Assembly (NCBI GenBank): GCA_903919215.1
Contig: CAIXHI010000512.1
Location: 1-7,125, forward strand
DNA from: an uncultured Acidimicrobiaceae bacterium
GTDB taxonomy: Bacteria; Actinomycetota; Acidimicrobiia; Acidimicrobiales; Ilumatobacteraceae
Reading direction: 5' to 3'
DNA length: 7,125 nt
The notes beneath the pieces were generated by a model. The model was not told the origin of the DNA. It saw only the letters and a program-made list of their open reading frames with translations, and did no database searches. Position numbers and translations under genes: made by a program. Each line of letters opens with the position of its first letter. Position 1 is the first letter of the stretch. Shown piece by piece: positions 1 through 6,118 of this stretch.

Positions 1-513
1 CGCATCGCCGGTATCTCGCTGATGGGCGGCGGCACGTTCGGCAACCGCACGGCAGCGGCCGAGTTCAACATCTGGTGCGACCCCGAGGCCGCCGACATCG
101 TGTTCTCCTACGGCGGGCCGCTGATCATGGCCGGCCTTGATGTCACCCACCAGTTCCAGGCATTGCCGCACCGCATCGAGCAGGTGCGGTCGCTCCCCGG
201 GCATCTCGCCGTGGTGCTCGCCGACCTGTTCGACTTCTTCAGCGGCACATACCGCGCTCGCCATCGCCACATCGACGGCGCTGCAGTGCACGATCCGTGT
301 GCGGTGATGGCGCTCACCCACCCGCACCTGTTCACCCGCGAGTTCGCCCATGTGGAGATCGAGACACACGGCACGCGCACCGCGGGCATGACCGTGATCG
401 ACCAGCGCGACCTCAAGGAAGTTCCCGACGCAAACTGCGATGTGCTCACCGGTATCGATGCCGACGCCGGATGGCAGGTCATCGTCGACGCCATCGCCCA
501 CTTCTCGCACTGA
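1..513 (+). CDS. Inosine-uridine preferring nucleoside hydrolase, C-terminal part (5' end outside window)
   Basis: This is the last 170 residues of an N-ribohydrolase that would split ribonucleosides into free base and ribose, a cytoplasmic salvage step. The frame is open from base 1, so the start lies upstream. Family proteins are usually about 310-320 residues, so roughly half is present. Visible family marks are MGG near the start, then GNRTAAAEFN followed by DPEAA, which supplies the conserved Glu and Asn that contact the ribose (Glu codon 61-63, Asn codon 67-69). Later comes HDPCAVMAL, with the family's catalytic-type His at codon 289-291 and Asp at 292-294. The N-terminal DxDxxxDD calcium site must lie outside the window. 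The stop is 11 nt before the S9 peptidase start, which suggests one operon. Base preference cannot be decided from this half. The family call is firm. Confidence 0.93.
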   Translation, partial: RIAGISLMGGGTFGNRTAAAEFNIWCDPEAADIVFSYGGPLIMAGLDVTHQFQALPHRIEQVRSLPGHLAVVLADLFDFFSGTYRARHRHIDGAAVHDPCAVMALTHPHLFTREFAHVEIETHGTRTAGMTVIDQRDLKEVPDANCDVLTGIDADAGWQVIVDAIAHFSH

Positions 514-520
514 GCAGGAG
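514..520 (+). promoter_or_regulatory. Ribosome binding site of the S9 peptidase gene
   Basis: GCAGGAG begins directly after the nucleoside hydrolase stop codon and ends 4 nt before ATG 525. It fixes the peptidase start at 525 rather than at the in-frame ATG at 297, which would overlap the hydrolase gene by more than 200 nt. The spacing is slightly short but usable, and it permits translational coupling. Confidence 0.65.
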
Positions 521-524
521 CACC

Positions 525-2645
525 ATGGACACCGACACGTTCCCCCGCCAGTACGCCCGCACACAGCGACTCACCCTCGGCGACCCGCGCGACATCTCGG
601 TGTCTCGCGACGGTCTGCGCGTCGCGTTCCTGCGCAGCCGGGCCGGTGACGACCCGGTGAACTGCCTGTGGGTGCTCGATGTCGCTCAGGACAGCGAACG
701 CCTCGTCGCCGACCCGCTGGAACTCCTTGGAGCGCTCGACGACGAGAACCTGCCAGCGGCAGAACGCGCCCGCCGTGAACGAACCCGCGAAGCCGCCTCC
801 GGCATCACCACCTACACCACCGACCACGCTGGCACGGTCACCGCATTCACGCTCGCCGGCCGACTGTTCGTGGCCGGCCTGGTCAGCGGCAAGGCCCGCG
901 AACTGGCCGTCGAGGGTCCGGTGTTCGACGCCCGACCCGACCCGGTGGCCACACGCGTCGCCTACGTGAGTGGCCGATCGTTGCGCATCGCCGAACTCGA
1001 CGGGACCAGTTGGGAACTGGCCGGCCCGGCACGTGACGACGCCTCCGAGTCGGAGGTGATGTGGGGCAGTGCCGAGTTCATCGCCGCCGAGGAAATGCAC
1101 CGCTTCCGTGGGTACTGGTGGAGCCCCGACGGCACCGCGATCGCCGCGTGTCGCGTCGACAACTCCCCCGTCACCCGTTGGTACATCGCCGACCCTGCCA
1201 ACCCGGATCGACCGGCCAACGAGATCCGCTACCCGGCCGCCGGCACGAACAACGCCCACGTCACGCTGCACGTGCGGGCGTTGAACGGTGGCAGCACCGA
1301 GGTGACCTGGGACCGCGACACCTACCCGTACCTCGCCGATGTGCGCTGGGACGGCGCCGAGCGGCTACTGCTCACTGTGCAGTCGCGAGACCAGCGCTCG
1401 CTGATGGTGCTGGAAGCCGACCCGCGCCTCGGCGACACCAGCCCGGTCGCTGCCGACGGCGACGTGGCCTGGGTGGAACTCGTGCCGGGCACACCTGCTG
1501 TCCTCGCCGACGGGCAGCTGATCACGGCCGCTGACCGCGACGGGGCGCGACGGCTGCTCGTCGACGGCAACCCCGTCACACCGGTCGACCTGCAAGTGCG
1601 GGCCGTGATCGGCACGCGCAGCGACACCGTGTACTTCACCGCCAACCCGATCGACGACGCCACCGTGCAGCACGTATGGCGCTGGTGCGCCGACGGCACC
1701 TCCTCAGCACTCACCGACGAACCAGGCGTACACAATGCGGTCGTCGGTGGGCCTGACGATGCCCCCGTGATCGTGCTGCGTACTGCGGTGCTGTCCGAGC
1801 CGGGGTCCTTCACCCGCGTGCTCGACGGCCCCACGATCGAGTCGTTCGCCCAACGACCGCTCGTCACGCCGAACGTACGCCTGCACCACTTCGGCGAACG
1901 CCGTCTGGCCACGGCCGTGCTGTTGCCCACCGGACGTTCCGCCAACGACGGCGGCCCGGCGCTCCCGGTGTTGCTCGACCCGTACGGCGGCCCGCACGCG
2001 CTGCGCGCCGTGGCCGCACACAACGCTCACTGCACATCGCAGTGGTTCGCCGACCAGGGGTTCGCGGTGTTGGTCACCGACGGGCGCGGCACCCCGGGCC
2101 GCGGCAGCGAATGGGAACGGGCTGTGCTGCACGACGTGGCGACGGCCCCACTCGACGACCTCGTCGACGCGCTGCACGCAGCCGCCCAGGAGTATCCGCT
2201 CGACCTCACCCGAGTCGGCATCCGCGGCTGGAGCTTCGGTGGGTATCTCGCCGCGCTTGCCGTGCTGCGCCGACCCGATGTGTTCCACGCCGCGGTGGCT
2301 GGCGCACCGGTCACCGAATGGCGGCTCTACGACACGCACTACACCGAGCGATACCTCGGCGATCCGACGGTCGATGCCCTGCCGTACGCCGCGAGTTCCC
2401 TACTACCGATCGCCGACGAACTCACCCGTCCGCTGCTGCTCGTGCACGGTCTGGCCGACGACAACGTGGTCGCCGCGCACACGCTGCAGCTCTCCAACGC
2501 GTTGCTCGCGGCCGGCAAGCCACACGAGGTGCTCCCGCTCGTCGGCGTCACCCACATGACCCCACAGGAGGTCGTGGCCGAGCACCTGTTACTGCACCAG
2601 CTCGAGTTCCTCCGCCGGTCTCTGGGCGTTCCCGCAGCGAACTAG
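525..2645 (+). CDS. S9 family peptidase, dipeptidyl peptidase IV type (S9B)
   Basis: A 706-residue serine peptidase expected to remove dipeptides from peptide N-termini, often after proline. Residues from about 20 to 450 fit the N-terminal beta-propeller, and about 470 to 700 the alpha/beta-hydrolase domain. The catalytic triad is visible: Ser570 in GWSFGGY, Asp645 in HGLADDN, and His677 in GVTHM. The Asp-to-His distance of 32 equals that of human DPP-IV (708/740). Tyr487 in DPYGGPH lies 83 residues before the Ser, matching the oxyanion Tyr547/Ser630 spacing. The pair Glu189-Glu190 in AAEEMHRFRGYWWSPDG matches the double Glu that binds the substrate amino end, which favours DPP-IV activity over endopeptidase activity. 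There is no signal peptide or membrane segment, so it is probably cytoplasmic. The start at 525 is supported by GCAGGAG and by the typical opening FPRQYARTQR. It lies 11 nt behind the nucleoside hydrolase gene. The exact substrate is unknown. Confidence 0.93.
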   Translation: MDTDTFPRQYARTQRLTLGDPRDISVSRDGLRVAFLRSRAGDDPVNCLWVLDVAQDSERLVADPLELLGALDDENLPAAERARRERTREAASGITTYTTDHAGTVTAFTLAGRLFVAGLVSGKARELAVEGPVFDARPDPVATRVAYVSGRSLRIAELDGTSWELAGPARDDASESEVMWGSAEFIAAEEMHRFRGYWWSPDGTAIAACRVDNSPVTRWYIADPANPDRPANEIRYPAAGTNNAHVTLHVRALNGGSTEVTWDRDTYPYLADVRWDGAERLLLTVQSRDQRSLMVLEADPRLGDTSPVAADGDVAWVELVPGTPAVLADGQLITAADRDGARRLLVDGNPVTPVDLQVRAVIGTRSDTVYFTANPIDDATVQHVWRWCADGTSSALTDEPGVHNAVVGGPDDAPVIVLRTAVLSEPGSFTRVLDGPTIESFAQRPLVTPNVRLHHFGERRLATAVLLPTGRSANDGGPALPVLLDPYGGPHALRAVAAHNAHCTSQWFADQGFAVLVTDGRGTPGRGSEWERAVLHDVATAPLDDLVDALHAAAQEYPLDLTRVGIRGWSFGGYLAALAVLRRPDVFHAAVAGAPVTEWRLYDTHYTERYLGDPTVDALPYAASSLLPIADELTRPLLLVHGLADDNVVAAHTLQLSNALLAAGKPHEVLPLVGVTHMTPQEVVAEHLLLHQLEFLRRSLGVPAAN

Positions 2646-2648
2646 ATT
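2643..2648 (+). promoter_or_regulatory. Possible -10 hexamer (TAGATT) of a leaderless promoter
   Basis: TAGATT fits the actinobacterial TANNNT -10 pattern and ends 8 nt before ATG 2657, the distance expected if transcription begins at or next to the start codon. Its first three bases are the peptidase stop codon TAG. No clear -35 is visible, and the gene has no convincing Shine-Dalgarno site. A hexamer this loose occurs often by chance. Confidence 0.33.
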
Positions 2649-2656
2649 GGCCGCAT

Positions 2657-3058
2657 ATGAACCAGCGACTCAAAGACCTGTACGGGCATGTCTCAGTCCA
2701 CGCCACTGCCGATCGCGAGCACGAGGCCGCGATCGAGTTGCTGCTCCTGATGATGCTGGTCGACCATCACTTCAGCGAGCCGGAGCTCGATGAGATTCGC
2801 CAGATCAGCGACGATTCCGGTTGGGAAAGTGCCACGTTCTCGTTTGATCAGTATCTGGGCCAGGCGATGGCCAAGGTGCGCGAGGCGATGAACACCGACG
2901 GCCTCGAGCGCCTGCTCGACGACATCGATCAGCGAGTCAACAACTCCATTCTTCGGGCGGAGCTGTTCAGCGCGGCCCGCGACGTCGCCGGCGCCGATCA
3001 CGACATCGATCCGAACGAGGAATCACTCCTCGGTCAGATCGCCGCCCGCTTCGGCTGA
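2657..3058 (+). CDS. TerB-like (tellurite resistance TerB family) small protein
   Basis: A 133-residue, mostly helical, acidic, soluble protein with no signal peptide. It shows the internal pseudo-repeat of the TerB fold. The motif VDHHFSEPELDEI (Asp36, Glu43) recurs as ADHDIDPNEESLL (Asp114, Glu121), each with Asp and Glu seven residues apart, as in the usual DGxxxxxE metal-site motif. In both copies the usual Gly after Asp is His. TerB-fold proteins are linked to tellurite or stress response and to membrane-associated complexes, but most stand-alone members have no known job. No other ter gene is present in the window. ATG 2657 is chosen because the longer reading frame upstream lies wholly over the peptidase gene. 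The start lies 11 nt after the peptidase stop, has no clear ribosome site, and carries a possible leaderless -10. The family call is good; the function is open. Confidence 0.72.
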   Translation: MNQRLKDLYGHVSVHATADREHEAAIELLLLMMLVDHHFSEPELDEIRQISDDSGWESATFSFDQYLGQAMAKVREAMNTDGLERLLDDIDQRVNNSILRAELFSAARDVAGADHDIDPNEESLLGQIAARFG

Positions 3059-3146
3059 TCTTCCCTCCCCCTCGGGCCAGCGCACAACCCACTTCTACGT
3101 CAGCCAGGCCCTTGACGACCAGCGCCCATAACGGGCACTCGGCTCG

Positions 3147-3230
3147 TGTCGGCTTCTGGGCAGGAATCGTCCCGAGTCAGCTCCTGGGCGGGATTCGTCC
3201 CGGCTTCCGGGAACGAAGCCGCCCAGAACG
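3147..3230. repeat. Degenerate 28-nt tandem repeat in the convergent intergenic gap
   Basis: Two adjacent 28-nt units, 3147-3174 and 3175-3202, match at 23 of 28 positions by my hand alignment. The shared core has the form GCTYCTGGGCRGGAWTCGTCCCG. A weaker third copy begins with GGCTTCCGGGAACGAA at 3202. The same core also appears inverted at 3209-3229. The gap between the TerB-like gene and the lipoprotein gene (3059-3273) contains no credible gene; the only open frame, on the minus strand, translates the repeat into low-complexity residues. Confidence 0.65.
3184..3226. terminator. Long interrupted hairpin, possible bidirectional terminator
   Basis: CTGGGCGG (3184-3191) pairs with CCGCCCAG (3219-3226). 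Inside it TTCGT (3194-3198) pairs with ACGAA (3213-3217), and CCCGG (3199-3203) pairs with CCGGG (3207-3211) around a 3-nt CTT loop. That is 18 base pairs, broken by a GA/G mismatch and one bulged A. It sits between the 3' ends of two converging genes, where a two-way terminator is expected. There is no T-run on either side, so it would be a non-canonical type, as is common in GC-rich actinobacteria. Terminator function is inferred from position and structure. Confidence 0.5.
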
Positions 3231-3239
3231 CCAGCTGGG

Positions 3240-3257
3240 GCGGTTCCCAGGAACCGC
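3240..3257 (-). terminator. Short palindrome just after the lipoprotein gene, possible terminator
   Basis: GCGGTTCC (3240-3247) and GGAACCGC (3250-3257) are perfect inverted arms around a 2-nt centre. A realistic fold is a 7-bp stem with a 4-nt loop. It starts 16 nt downstream of the lipoprotein stop codon on the minus strand, a normal place for a terminator stem. No T-run follows. A protein-binding palindrome is the alternative. Confidence 0.42.
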
Positions 3258-3273
3258 TTCGCGTGGCTGGCGG

Positions 3274-4119
3274 TCAGTAGTCGCCACCGGGGCCGATGAA
3301 CACGACGCCGTCGCACTCTGCCCGCCCGAACGACGCCACGGCAGACGCACCGCTCATCGCGTCGTCCACCACGGTCCAGTCGGACAACGAGTGCTCGCCG
3401 ATGCGCTTGACCTGGATGTAGTGAACGTTCCAGTCAGTGCCAGCCGCCGCCTCAGCTTCGAGCCGCACCACGAATCGCGAGCCCATCCCACCGTCACACA
3501 TCATCCCCGACATCGTGGCCGCGGCGGCATGCACCGGGATCTCGTACGGCATCCCAGCTCCGTTGTCGAACTGGAAGGCACACCCCACGGCATTCGTACC
3601 GAACACACCGAGGTTGTAGCCCGCGGCGTTGCTGCCGACGATGGCCACCATCTCGTCATGGTTGACACCTGGCTCGGCGCCGAGTGCGAAGTCCACGTCG
3701 ACCTTGCCGAGTGCGGCCGCGAATCCGGCACCGAGGTCGCCCAGCGCGACCACCGAGTTCGTGCCACCGCTGATCTGCATGCGCACGTACCAATCGGCTC
3801 CGCCTCCGGTGGGCTCACCCCATGACAGCGCGCTGTCGACCGTCCCGTCTCCGTTCCAGTCGCCGTTGATCACATCGACCTGAACGGCCGAGCCGCTCGG
3901 TGTGCGATCGGCGCACACCGCAGGAGCCGAGGTCGCTGGCGGGGGGACCGGCGCAGTGGTGGACGTGGTCGTCTCAGGGACGGTCGTGGTGGTCGTGGCC
4001 AACGGCGCAGTCGACGTGGCCGCGCCGCCGATGGTGTGCGATGAGCTGCACCCGGCCACGAGCATCACGGCTGCGAGGCCAGTGAACGAGAGAGCGGTGA
4101 ACGAGCGACGTGAGTACAT
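3274..4119 (-). CDS. Secreted lipoprotein with Thr/Pro-rich linker and DxNxDG loop, function unknown
   Basis: A 281-residue exported protein I do not recognise as a named family. Residues 1-24 form a lipoprotein signal: SRRSF at 3-7, a hydrophobic stretch, then the lipobox LVAGC with Cys24 as the lipidation site. SRRSF resembles the twin-arginine (Tat) motif. Residues about 35-66 are a Thr/Pro/Ala-rich flexible linker, typical of tethers that hold a domain away from the membrane. The mature domain holds DWNGDGTVD (87-95), which fits the DxNxDGxxD calcium loop seen in EF-hand, dockerin and FG-GAP-like repeats. Its four cysteines (69, 180, 208, 269) could make two disulfides. Start 4119 is fixed by AGGAGG 5 nt upstream. 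It lies 57 nt downstream of prmC on the same strand, so read-through is possible, but its role is clearly separate. Lipoprotein export is well supported; function is not known. Confidence 0.85.
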   Translation of the reverse strand: MYSRRSFTALSFTGLAAVMLVAGCSSSHTIGGAATSTAPLATTTTTVPETTTSTTAPVPPPATSAPAVCADRTPSGSAVQVDVINGDWNGDGTVDSALSWGEPTGGGADWYVRMQISGGTNSVVALGDLGAGFAAALGKVDVDFALGAEPGVNHDEMVAIVGSNAAGYNLGVFGTNAVGCAFQFDNGAGMPYEIPVHAAAATMSGMMCDGGMGSRFVVRLEAEAAAGTDWNVHYIQVKRIGEHSLSDWTVVDDAMSGASAVASFGRAECDGVVFIGPGGDY

Positions 4120-4124
4120 GGCGG

Positions 4125-4130
4125 CCTCCT
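4125..4130 (-). promoter_or_regulatory. Strong Shine-Dalgarno site of the lipoprotein gene
   Basis: The minus strand reads AGGAGG, a full match to the anti-Shine-Dalgarno core, 5 nt before ATG 4119. It is the best ribosome site in the window and suggests independent, efficient translation rather than coupling to prmC. Confidence 0.8.
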
Positions 4131-4137
4131 AGGTGAA

Positions 4138-4169
4138 CCCTTGTGCCTGGTCTGAGCCTGAGACAAGGG
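4138..4169 (-). other. Inverted repeat in the prmC-lipoprotein gap
   Basis: CCCTTGT (4138-4144) and ACAAGGG (4163-4169) are perfect 7-nt inverted arms around an 18-nt loop, within which GTCT (4150-4153) and AGAC (4161-4164) offer a competing pairing. It begins 8 nt after the prmC stop codon and ends 7 nt before the AGGAGG of the lipoprotein gene. It could be a weak terminator or attenuator, an mRNA stability element, or chance. There is no T-run. Confidence 0.3.
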
Positions 4170-4176
4170 ACTCCTG

Positions 4177-5052
4177 TCAGTTTTCGCGCCGTCCCAGCGC
4201 AAGGCGGTCGTGTCCGGCGAGGTCGGGTCGTACCTCAACGTCGACGAGTCCGGCGCCGAGCAACAGCTCGCACACCGCCAACCCTTGGCCCGAGCCGATC
4301 TCCAGCACGAGCCGTCCGCCGGGGCGCAGCCACTCGGCGGCTCCTTCGGCGATCGTGCGCACATCGGCCAGACCATTGTCGGTGGCGAACAACGCACCGG
4401 CTGGCTCCCATTCGCGCACCGACTGTTCGACCCGCTCGTCGTCGTGGGCGATGTACGGCGGGTTCGACACCACGAGCGCCAACGTTCCCTGCAACCGCTG
4501 CGGCAAGGCCGCGAACCAGGGGCCATGTCCGAACCGCACCCCCGCGGCAGCCATACCCAGCCCGGCGGCGTTGGCCCGCGCCACGTCGAGCGCGTCCAGC
4601 GCTACATCAGTGAGCCACACCTCCACCGAACCACGCGGCAACTCGGCAGCCACCGACAGTCCGATGGCACCGCTGCCGGTTCCGAGGTCGGCCACCACGA
4701 ACGGTCGCTCGCCGGATTCGCGCAGCAGATCGCGTACTGCGTCGATGGCCGCCCCGGCCACCCACTCAGTTTCCGGACGGGGAATCAGCACTCGCCGGTC
4801 GACCAGCAGGTCGAGTGTGCGGAACGACCAATGCCCCAGCACATATTGCAGCGGCTCCCCGCCCTGCAGCCGCAACAACATCGCATCGAGGTGCGCCACC
4901 TGCCGCTCGGTGGCGGGCTCGGCGAGCACGCCATGGAACTCATCCCCGAACGCACCGCTGGCTTCCTCGCAGAGCCAGCGCGCCTGCGGCCGTCCGTGCA
5001 GCACCGCGGTCTCGTCCCACAGGTGCCGCCACGAGACGGTGCCGTCAGGCAT
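4177..5052 (-). CDS. prmC: Peptide chain release factor N5-glutamine methyltransferase PrmC (HemK)
   Basis: A 291-residue cytoplasmic enzyme that uses S-adenosylmethionine to methylate the GGQ glutamine of release factors, which improves translation termination. The N-terminal helical domain (about 1-85) opens with TVSWRHLWDE and includes GEPLQY (65-70), then RVLIPRPETEW (87-97). The Rossmann methyltransferase domain follows, with the SAM loop DLGTGSG (122-128) and the catalytic NPPY (197-200) in SNPPYI, which cradles the target glutamine. Length is normal for the family. I chose ATG 5052, which overlaps the prfA stop as ATGCCTGA and begins close to the usual PrmC N-terminus. An in-frame ATG at 5079 would add nine residues inside prfA. 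Neither start has a clear ribosome site, so translation is probably coupled to prfA. The substrate gene lies immediately upstream, the classic pairing. Confidence 0.96.
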   Translation of the reverse strand: MPDGTVSWRHLWDETAVLHGRPQARWLCEEASGAFGDEFHGVLAEPATERQVAHLDAMLLRLQGGEPLQYVLGHWSFRTLDLLVDRRVLIPRPETEWVAGAAIDAVRDLLRESGERPFVVADLGTGSGAIGLSVAAELPRGSVEVWLTDVALDALDVARANAAGLGMAAAGVRFGHGPWFAALPQRLQGTLALVVSNPPYIAHDDERVEQSVREWEPAGALFATDNGLADVRTIAEGAAEWLRPGGRLVLEIGSGQGLAVCELLLGAGLVDVEVRPDLAGHDRLALGRREN

Positions 5053-6109
5053 GGCCCGCCAGTTGCTTGGCCCGCTCATCGGACGTCAGCGCGTCGACCG
5101 TCTCGTCCAGGTCGCCCGCCAGCACGTCCTGCAAGCGGTAGATCGTGAACCCGATGCGGTGATCGGTGAGCCGGTTCTCCTTGAAGTTGTAGGTGCGGAT
5201 CTTCTCACCGCGACCACCAGCGCCGACCTGCGACCGACGCTCGGCCGACTGAGCCGCGTTCTGCTCATCCTCGGCCAGCTTCAACAGACGGGCCCGCAGG
5301 ACGATCATCGCTCGCGCACGGTTCTGGATCTGGCTGCGTTCGTCCTGCATCGTCACCACCACACCCGTGGGTTTGTGGGTGATCCGCACGGCCGAGTCGG
5401 TGGTGTTGACGCTCTGGCCACCCGCGCCACTGCTGCGATACACATCGACGTCGAGGTCTTTGTCATCAATGTGCACTTCGACCTCCTCGGCCTCGGGCAG
5501 CACCAGCACCGTGGCCGACGATGTGTGGATCCGACCCTGGCTCTCGGTGATGGGCACGCGCTGCACGCGATGGGTGCCGCCCTCGAACTTCAGGCGCCCC
5601 CAGGAGGTGTCGCCTTTCACCATCATCGTCACCTGGTTCACACCACCGAGGTCGCTGTCGTCGGACGACAGCACCTCGACCGTCCAGCCCTTGGCGTTGG
5701 CGTATGCCCGGTACATGTCGTACAGGTCACGAGCGAACAGGTTGGCTTCCTCGCCACCCTCGGCACCGCGGATCTCCATGATCACGTTGCGGCCGTCGTT
5801 GGGGTCCTTGGGCAGCATCAGCAGGCGAAGCTCCTCCTCCAACGCTTCCAGCGCCGCCTCGTTCTCAGCCAGTTCCTGCTTCCACACGGCGCGCTCATCG
5901 TCCTCGGCCACCGCCAACAGTTCGCGAGCAGCCTCGGCATCGGCGAGCAGCGAGCGGCGACGGCGGATGCAGTCGACGACCGGTGTGAGGTCTTTGTAGC
6001 GACGAGTCACCTCGCGCAGCTTGCTCTGATCGCTGACGAGGTCGGGGTCGGAGAGGCTCGCTTCGAGCGAGACGAATTCGTCTTCCAGGGACTTCACACG
6101 GTCGAACAC
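5045..6109 (-). CDS. prfA: Peptide chain release factor 1 (RF1)
   Basis: A 354-residue factor that reads UAA and UAG in the ribosomal A site and triggers hydrolysis of peptidyl-tRNA. An N-terminal helical, partly coiled region (about 1-95) is followed by the codon-recognition domain with RVPITESQGRIHTS. Its tripeptide Pro186-Ile187-Thr188 is of the RF1 PxT type and not the RF2 SPF type. The catalytic domain holds RSSGAGGQSVNTTDSAVR with GGQ at 230-232, whose Gln232 is the PrmC target. The C-terminal TYNFKENRLTDHRI is also conserved. Length is usual for RF1. The start is GTG at 6109, with GAGG 5 nt upstream overlapping the stop codon of the preceding gene; the opening FDRVKSLEDEF fits the family start. 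The gap to the upstream gene is 7 nt and prmC overlaps its end, so the three are probably one transcript. Confidence 0.97.
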   Translation of the reverse strand: MFDRVKSLEDEFVSLEASLSDPDLVSDQSKLREVTRRYKDLTPVVDCIRRRRSLLADAEAARELLAVAEDDERAVWKQELAENEAALEALEEELRLLMLPKDPNDGRNVIMEIRGAEGGEEANLFARDLYDMYRAYANAKGWTVEVLSSDDSDLGGVNQVTMMVKGDTSWGRLKFEGGTHRVQRVPITESQGRIHTSSATVLVLPEAEEVEVHIDDKDLDVDVYRSSGAGGQSVNTTDSAVRITHKPTGVVVTMQDERSQIQNRARAMIVLRARLLKLAEDEQNAAQSAERRSQVGAGGRGEKIRTYNFKENRLTDHRIGFTIYRLQDVLAGDLDETVDALTSDERAKQLAGHA

Positions 6110-6114
6110 AGCGG

Positions 6115-6118
6115 CCTC
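6115..6118 (-). promoter_or_regulatory. Shine-Dalgarno site of prfA overlapping the upstream stop codon
   Basis: GAGG on the minus strand shares its GA with the TGA stop of the upstream gene and lies 5 nt before the GTG start of prfA. It supports GTG 6109 as the start and implies coupling, since ribosomes ending the upstream gene stop on this site. Confidence 0.55.

Noticed and set aside
297..524. A 76-residue N-terminal extension of the S9 peptidase
   Set aside because: It would overlap the nucleoside hydrolase frame throughout, is Arg/His-rich shadow text, and ATG 525 has a ribosome site and a typical family N-terminus.
108..1271. A 387-codon minus-strand open frame
   Set aside because: It is antisense to the nucleoside hydrolase and the S9 peptidase and shows no recognisable motif.
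3124..3136. GCCC-ATAAC-GGGC hairpin after the TerB-like gene
   Set aside because: A 4-bp stem is too short to separate from chance in GC-rich sequence.
3095..3316. A 73-codon minus-strand frame over the convergent gap
   Set aside because: Its middle is a translation of the repeat and hairpin region and its start end runs over the lipoprotein 3' end. There is no ribosome site or domain.
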